A stretch of 10,978 bases of DNA from positions 900 through 11,877 of the forward strand of contig DHNJ01000177.1 in assembly GCA_002409445.1 (NCBI GenBank), in the 5' to 3' direction. Of this stretch, positions 8,143 through 10,978 are shown piece by piece. The DNA comes from Armatimonadetes bacterium UBA5419 (GTDB lineage: Bacteria; Armatimonadota; UBA10988). Made by a program: the position numbers and the translations under genes. Each line of letters starts with the position of its first letter. The first letter of the stretch is position 1. Below the pieces are notes generated by a model. That model made no database searches. It had not been told where the DNA came from and saw only the letters and a list, made by a program, of their open reading frames with translations.

Positions 8143-8335
8143 CTTCAGGACCTCCCGCGGCGCCGGAGCAGCGCGCGCACAACAGCCGGATCGAGTGGTC
8201 CACGGCGCAGGATCTCGCCAAGCAGCAAGAGGAAGGGATGCCCCGCGCCGCCGGGCGACCCGCGGGCAGCGAATCAACCACTAGGCTCCAAACCGCGGCG
8301 CACAGAAACGCCGTGCGTCCGCAGCCGGCCGTCAG
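8143..8335 (-). other. Long 5' leader of the secD operon
   Basis: From the predicted start of transcription near 8335 to the secD ATG there are about 190 nt. I find no stand-alone leader peptide with its own stop before secD. A TTG at 8277, with TGGAG 8 nt upstream (8290-8286), opens in frame into secD, and a GTG at 8281 opens another frame that ends inside secD at 8021. Two mutually exclusive short stems are possible near 8297-8317: CGCAC with GTGCG, or GGCG with CGCC. No known riboswitch is recognisable. Confidence 0.45.
8151..8156 (-). promoter_or_regulatory. Shine-Dalgarno of secD
   Basis: GGGAGG lies 8 nt before the ATG at 8142 and favours that start over the upstream in-frame TTG. Confidence 0.8.
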
Positions 8336-8337
8336 CG

Positions 8338-8346
8338 TGGCATAAT
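8338..8346 (+). promoter_or_regulatory. Extended -10 promoter of the DUF2752 gene
   Basis: TGGCATAAT is an extended -10 (TGn plus CATAAT, 5 of 6). It occupies almost the same bases as the secD -10 on the other strand. The -35 position (8318-8323, TCCGCA) is weak. Transcription should begin near 8353, only about 10 nt before the TTG at 8363. Confidence 0.6.
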
Positions 8347-8369
8347 AGCACCCGCGGCCCCATTGTCAA
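8342..8369 (-). promoter_or_regulatory. Strong sigma70-type promoter of secD-secF-kdsB
   Basis: On the minus strand there is a perfect TTGACA (8369-8364), a 16-nt spacer and TATTAT (8347-8342, 5 of 6). The -10 is preceded by TGC, so it is also an extended -10. This is the best promoter match I found in the window. Transcription should begin near 8335. Confidence 0.85.
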
Positions 8370-8812
8370 CGACGCCGCAGGCACCTCCCGTGGATCGCAG
8401 ACCGCCAACCCGCGCGCGCTGGCTAGCCCTCGGCGGCTGGCTGCTCCTGCTCGCGCTCGTCACCGCTTACGCCCTCGTCGACCCCGCCACCGTACCCTCT
8501 TGGGCCCGTTGTCCGCTGCTGGCCGCGAGCGGCTACTACTGCCCCGGCTGTGGCAGCAGCCGCGCGCTGCACGCCGCGCTGCACGGCCAGCTCGGCGCCG
8601 CGCTGCGTTACAACTTGCTCACCTTGCCGGCCGCGGCGGCGGTGCTCTGGGTGCTGGTCGGCTGGACGCGGTGGGCCTGGGGCGCGGGGCCGCGCCCGCG
8701 CTGGACTGGCGGGCGACGGCGGGTCGCGCTGGTCATCGCCGTCGTTCTGCTCTACTGGCTCCTGCGCAACCTCCCCGTCTGGCCCGGCCCGCTGCTCGCC
8801 CCGCGCGGGTGA
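8363..8812 (+). CDS. DUF2752 family small membrane protein
   Basis: The 149-residue protein has three likely membrane helices at about 20-38, 86-102 and 121-136. Between the first two is the family hallmark CPGCGSSRALHAALHG (60-75), with another Cys at 50. This Cys-rich motif is diagnostic of DUF2752, whose function is unknown; metal binding or a structural disulfide are guesses. The start is uncertain. TTG at 8363 gives the longest product and would be almost leaderless. GTG at 8390 has a weak AGG 8 nt upstream and would remove nine residues without touching the helices. It diverges from secD. The GT-C-like gene 70 nt downstream appears to have its own promoter. Confidence 0.82.
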   Translation: MSTTPQAPPVDRRPPTRARWLALGGWLLLLALVTAYALVDPATVPSWARCPLLAASGYYCPGCGSSRALHAALHGQLGAALRYNLLTLPAAAAVLWVLVGWTRWAWGAGPRPRWTGGRRRVALVIAVVLLYWLLRNLPVWPGPLLAPRG

Positions 8813-8830
8813 ACGGCGCGCCTCGCCGGC

Positions 8831-8859
8831 CCCTGCTCGTGCCTTGCGAGCCCTGCTCG
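8831..8859 (+). repeat. Short direct repeat and small hairpin in the gap before the glycosyltransferase gene
   Basis: CCCTGCTCG occurs at 8831-8839 and again at 8851-8859, offset by 20 bp, about two helix turns. Overlapping this, GCTCG (8835-8839) pairs with CGAGC (8847-8851) around a 7-nt loop. The site lies just upstream of a -10-like box, so it could be an operator or a weak end for the DUF2752 transcript. Both are short and may be chance. Confidence 0.35.
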
Positions 8860-8866
8860 CGCAGCG

Positions 8867-8875
8867 TGCTACACT
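8867..8875 (+). promoter_or_regulatory. Extended -10 promoter immediately before the glycosyltransferase gene
   Basis: TGCTACACT has the TGn extension and a TACACT hexamer (4 of 6). It ends 7 nt before the ATG at 8883, so transcription would start at or next to the start codon. A TTGCGA at 8844-8849 is 20 nt away, too far for a normal -35. Confidence 0.5.
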
Positions 8876-8882
8876 GCGGCGC

Positions 8883-10568
8883 ATGCCAAAGCAAGTGCCC
8901 CCCTGGCTCTCGCCGCTGGTCCTGGGTGCCGTGGCCCTGGTCGCCTACCTGTTGGCCGGGCCGCTCACGTTCCCCATGGACGACGCCTACATTCACGCGG
9001 TCTACGGCCGTAACCTGGCCGAGCTCGGCGCGCTGACCTTCAACACCATGCCGCCCGACACCGGCATCGGCACGACTAGCATCGCCTGGACGCTGCTGCT
9101 GACCGCCGGCGCACCGGTTGTCGGCGTGGTCTGGGCCGCGCGGCTGCTGGGAATGATCTCGTTCCTCGCGACGCTGGCGCTGGTCTGGGTCATCACCGGC
9201 TGGCTGCTGCCCGGCCGCCCCACCGCGCGGACCTTCGTCACCAGCCTGGTGGCGCTCTCGGGCAACCTCATCTGGTTCTCGCTCTCGGGCATGGAGACGA
9301 TGTTCTGGCTCGCGCTCGGCCTGGGCGCCGTCGTCGCCTATCAGGCGCGGCGCTGGTGGCTGGTCGGCCTGTTGATCGGCGTGATGACGCTGACGCGCGC
9401 CGAGGGCGTGGTGCTGATGGCCGCGGTCTGGGCGGTCGAACTGTACACCACGCGCCGGATCTCGCGCGGCCTCCTGCTGGCGACCGGGCTGATGGTGCTG
9501 CTGTGGGCGCCCTGGCTGCTGTTCATGCACGCCAAGACCGGCGCCTGGCTGCCGACCAGTTTCAGTGGCAAGAAGCACGCCCAGGTCCGCGGCGCGGTGG
9601 ACATCGTCCAGCGCAGCCTGCCCGAGGGCAGCGCCGAGCTGGTCCAGGGCACCAACGCCGAGCAGATGCGCCTGCCCTGGTGGATCGCGTTGCTCTACCC
9701 GGCCGGCGTGATCGGCTACGGCGCCACCTTCGTCGCCGGCGCCGGCTACCTGCCCGGGCCGAAGATCCCGCTTGGTGGGCCGCTGGGCGAGGTTTCTGGC
9801 GGGCTCAGTATCCTGGGCATCCTGGCACTGCTAGTGGTCTTCTTACCGACCCTGATCAGCGGCCTGCGTGGCACGGCGGTGGCCTCGCGCGAACGCGACG
9901 CGGCGACCCGCAGCGCGCTGCTGCTGCTCGGCGTGTGGTTCATCCTGCACAACCTGGCCTACTGGTACAAGCTGCCGACGCCGGGCACGGCCAGCCGCTA
10001 CCAGGTCGTCAACCACGTCGCCTGGTGGTTGCTGGCGGGGCTGGGCGCGGTCTGGCTGGAGGCGCGGCCGAAGCGTGCGGCGACCATCCTCCTGGCGCTG
10101 CTGGTCGTGGTCAACGCGGCCTGGTGGCGCGGGGTCTACGGCGCCGACTGCCGGCACATGGAGCAGGTCCGGCTGGCCTCCGCGGCCTACCTCGCCAATG
10201 ATCTGCCGGCGGACGCGGTGGTCGCGGCGCATGACATCGGCGCGCTGGGCTGGGCCGGCCAGCGGCGCATCCTGGACATGGGCGGGCTGATCGACCCGGC
10301 CTACATGCAGTACGCGGCCGAGGGGCGGCTGCGCGACTGGTTCATCAAGGAGGGCGCGGGCTACGTCGTCCTGCCCGACAAGCACTCGACCGAGGCCGCC
10401 GGCTTCTACGACTACGCCGCCGCGCTGGGGCTCGACGAGGCGCACGGCTTCCGGCTGGTGCCGCTGGCCCACTTCGAGAACGACTACGAGGACTGGAAGC
10501 TCGGCGCGGCGCCGACCTGGAACGCGCTGCCCGGCGTCACGGTCTACCGCCTCGAGTTGCTGCCATGA
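8883..10568 (+). CDS. GT-C-like polytopic membrane glycosyltransferase
   Basis: The 561-residue protein resembles the GT-C fold enzymes that use polyprenyl-phosphate sugars outside the cytoplasmic membrane. After helix 1 (about 10-28), PMDDAYIHAVYGRNLAE (31-47) carries the double Asp (D33, D34) expected of the catalytic first outer loop. GIGTTSIAWTLLL (61-73) follows. SGMETMFW (135-142) and MTLTRAEGV (168-176) are typical of this group. About ten helices run to roughly residue 420. The last 140 residues form a soluble domain with AHDIGALGW and RILDMGGLIDP, also seen in relatives. The donor and acceptor cannot be told; a surface glycan or glycoprotein is likely. There is no Shine-Dalgarno and the -10 abuts the ATG, so the gene looks leaderless. 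The start falls where helix 1 begins properly. Its TGA overlaps the next ATG (ATGA). Confidence 0.85.
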   Translation: MPKQVPPWLSPLVLGAVALVAYLLAGPLTFPMDDAYIHAVYGRNLAELGALTFNTMPPDTGIGTTSIAWTLLLTAGAPVVGVVWAARLLGMISFLATLALVWVITGWLLPGRPTARTFVTSLVALSGNLIWFSLSGMETMFWLALGLGAVVAYQARRWWLVGLLIGVMTLTRAEGVVLMAAVWAVELYTTRRISRGLLLATGLMVLLWAPWLLFMHAKTGAWLPTSFSGKKHAQVRGAVDIVQRSLPEGSAELVQGTNAEQMRLPWWIALLYPAGVIGYGATFVAGAGYLPGPKIPLGGPLGEVSGGLSILGILALLVVFLPTLISGLRGTAVASRERDAATRSALLLLGVWFILHNLAYWYKLPTPGTASRYQVVNHVAWWLLAGLGAVWLEARPKRAATILLALLVVVNAAWWRGVYGADCRHMEQVRLASAAYLANDLPADAVVAAHDIGALGWAGQRRILDMGGLIDPAYMQYAAEGRLRDWFIKEGAGYVVLPDKHSTEAAGFYDYAAALGLDEAHGFRLVPLAHFENDYEDWKLGAAPTWNALPGVTVYRLELLP

Positions 10569-10909
10569 GCGAGGGCGGGCTAGACGACCTGCAGGCGCAG
10601 GTCGACGCGTGGATCCGGGCGCATGGCGGCTATTGGGACGAGTGGGCGAACCTGGCGCGCCTGGCCGAGGAGTGCGGCGAGGTCGCGGCGGCTTTCCAGC
10701 GGCTGCGCGGCTTCCGGCCACGGCCGGCGGAGGCCGACCTGGCCGCCGAGCTGGGCGACGTGCTGTGGGTGCTGCTGGTCATCGCGAACCAACAAGGCCT
10801 GAGCCTGGCCGACGCCTTCGAGGCGACGCTGGCCAAGGTCACCGCGCGGGACGCGGCCGACTGGGACCGCTGGACGCCGCCCGCGGAGGGGCCGGACACC
10901 GCGCTATGA
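10565..10909 (+). CDS. MazG-like nucleotide pyrophosphohydrolase
   Basis: The 114-residue protein is a single-domain all-alpha NTP pyrophosphatase. The metal-binding pattern is clear: EECGE (35-39) and, on the next helix, ELGDVLW (62-68), giving E35, E36, E39, E62 and D65 as probable Mg ligands. Such enzymes split nucleoside triphosphates, often non-canonical ones, into monophosphate and pyrophosphate. With a single domain it is shorter than E. coli MazG (263 residues, two domains) and closer to short MazG-like proteins. It overlaps the glycosyltransferase stop and the glycerate kinase start by ATGA at both ends. I see no well-placed Shine-Dalgarno, so translation is probably coupled. Nothing nearby tells the natural substrate; house-cleaning of the nucleotide pool is the default guess. 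Confidence 0.9.
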   Translation: MSEGGLDDLQAQVDAWIRAHGGYWDEWANLARLAEECGEVAAAFQRLRGFRPRPAEADLAAELGDVLWVLLVIANQQGLSLADAFEATLAKVTARDAADWDRWTPPAEGPDTAL

Positions 10910-10978
10910 GGTGGCTGGTCTGCCCCGACTCGTTCAAGGACTGCCTACCGGCGGCGGCCGTCGCCGAGGCGCTGGCCG
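10906..10978 (+). CDS. Glycerate kinase (class II, GlxK/GarK type), 5' end only
   Basis: Only the first 24 codons are present. They read as a start Met, a short beta strand and CPDSFKDCLPAAAVAEALA, which matches the opening of class II glycerate kinases (typically APDSFKGSLSA followed by VAEAI). These enzymes phosphorylate D-glycerate, usually to 2-phosphoglycerate, in glycerate and glyoxylate metabolism. The ATG overlaps the MazG-like stop (ATGA). The rest lies beyond the right edge, so kinase motifs further in cannot be checked, but the N-terminal signature is distinctive. Confidence 0.82.
   Translation, partial: MRWLVCPDSFKDCLPAAAVAEALA

Noticed and set aside
8143..8277. SecD N-terminal extension of 45 residues from TTG 8277
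   Set aside because: Arg-rich and unlike SecD, with a proper Shine-Dalgarno and ATG at 8142. Kept only as a question about the leader.
8143..8340. A VemP- or Apd-like arrest peptide upstream of secD
   Set aside because: No short ORF with a signal sequence, a RAPP/RAPG-type end and its own stop before secD. The RAAPAP residues are in the secD frame itself.
8733..9578. A 281-codon minus-strand frame across the glycosyltransferase gene
   Set aside because: Gln/Arg/Gly-rich mirror frame with no recognisable domain; the plus-strand membrane protein is convincing.

Overview
The window comes from a G+C-rich chromosome that by eye is packed with genes. I see no transposase, phage gene, tRNA, rRNA or CRISPR array. 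A CMP-Kdo synthetase gene (kdsB) points to a diderm bacterium with Kdo-containing lipopolysaccharide or a Kdo-containing surface glycan. I cannot name the phylum from sequence alone. Against that G+C background a few short A+T islands stand out, and nearly all are sigma70-type -10 elements, three of them with an extended TGn motif.

Left block (1-2501, minus strand): a three-gene operon. It starts with a class I SAM-dependent methyltransferase carrying an N-terminal zinc-ribbon-like Cys pattern. A RavA-like MoxR AAA+ ATPase follows, overlapping it by 8 nt, then a two-span membrane protein of unknown function that runs off the left edge.

Centre (2594-3772, plus strand): galactokinase (galK) diverges from the methyltransferase. 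Their two promoters lie back to back inside an imperfect inverted repeat. galK ends exactly where kdsB ends on the other strand, and a 7-bp-stem hairpin straddles both stop codons.

Centre-right (3773-8370, minus strand): the operon secD - secF - kdsB. secF and kdsB share one base (TGATG). A near-consensus promoter drives it through a leader of about 190 nt. SecD and SecF are accessory subunits of the Sec translocon that use the proton-motive force to help export proteins. SecD carries a long low-complexity periplasmic insert, and SecF has a long basic cytoplasmic tail.

Right block (8338-10978, plus strand): a small DUF2752 membrane protein diverges from secD and shares its -10 region. Next comes a probable three-gene operon of a GT-C-like polytopic membrane glycosyltransferase (apparently leaderless), a MazG-like nucleotide pyrophosphohydrolase and a class II glycerate kinase cut by the right edge. 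The last three genes overlap by ATGA.

Taken together these are mostly core envelope, export and sugar metabolism genes. I do not see an obvious new defence or mobile system. The points most worth a second look are the promoter architecture, the stop-codon hairpin, the secD leader and the uncharacterised methyltransferase-MoxR-membrane protein operon.
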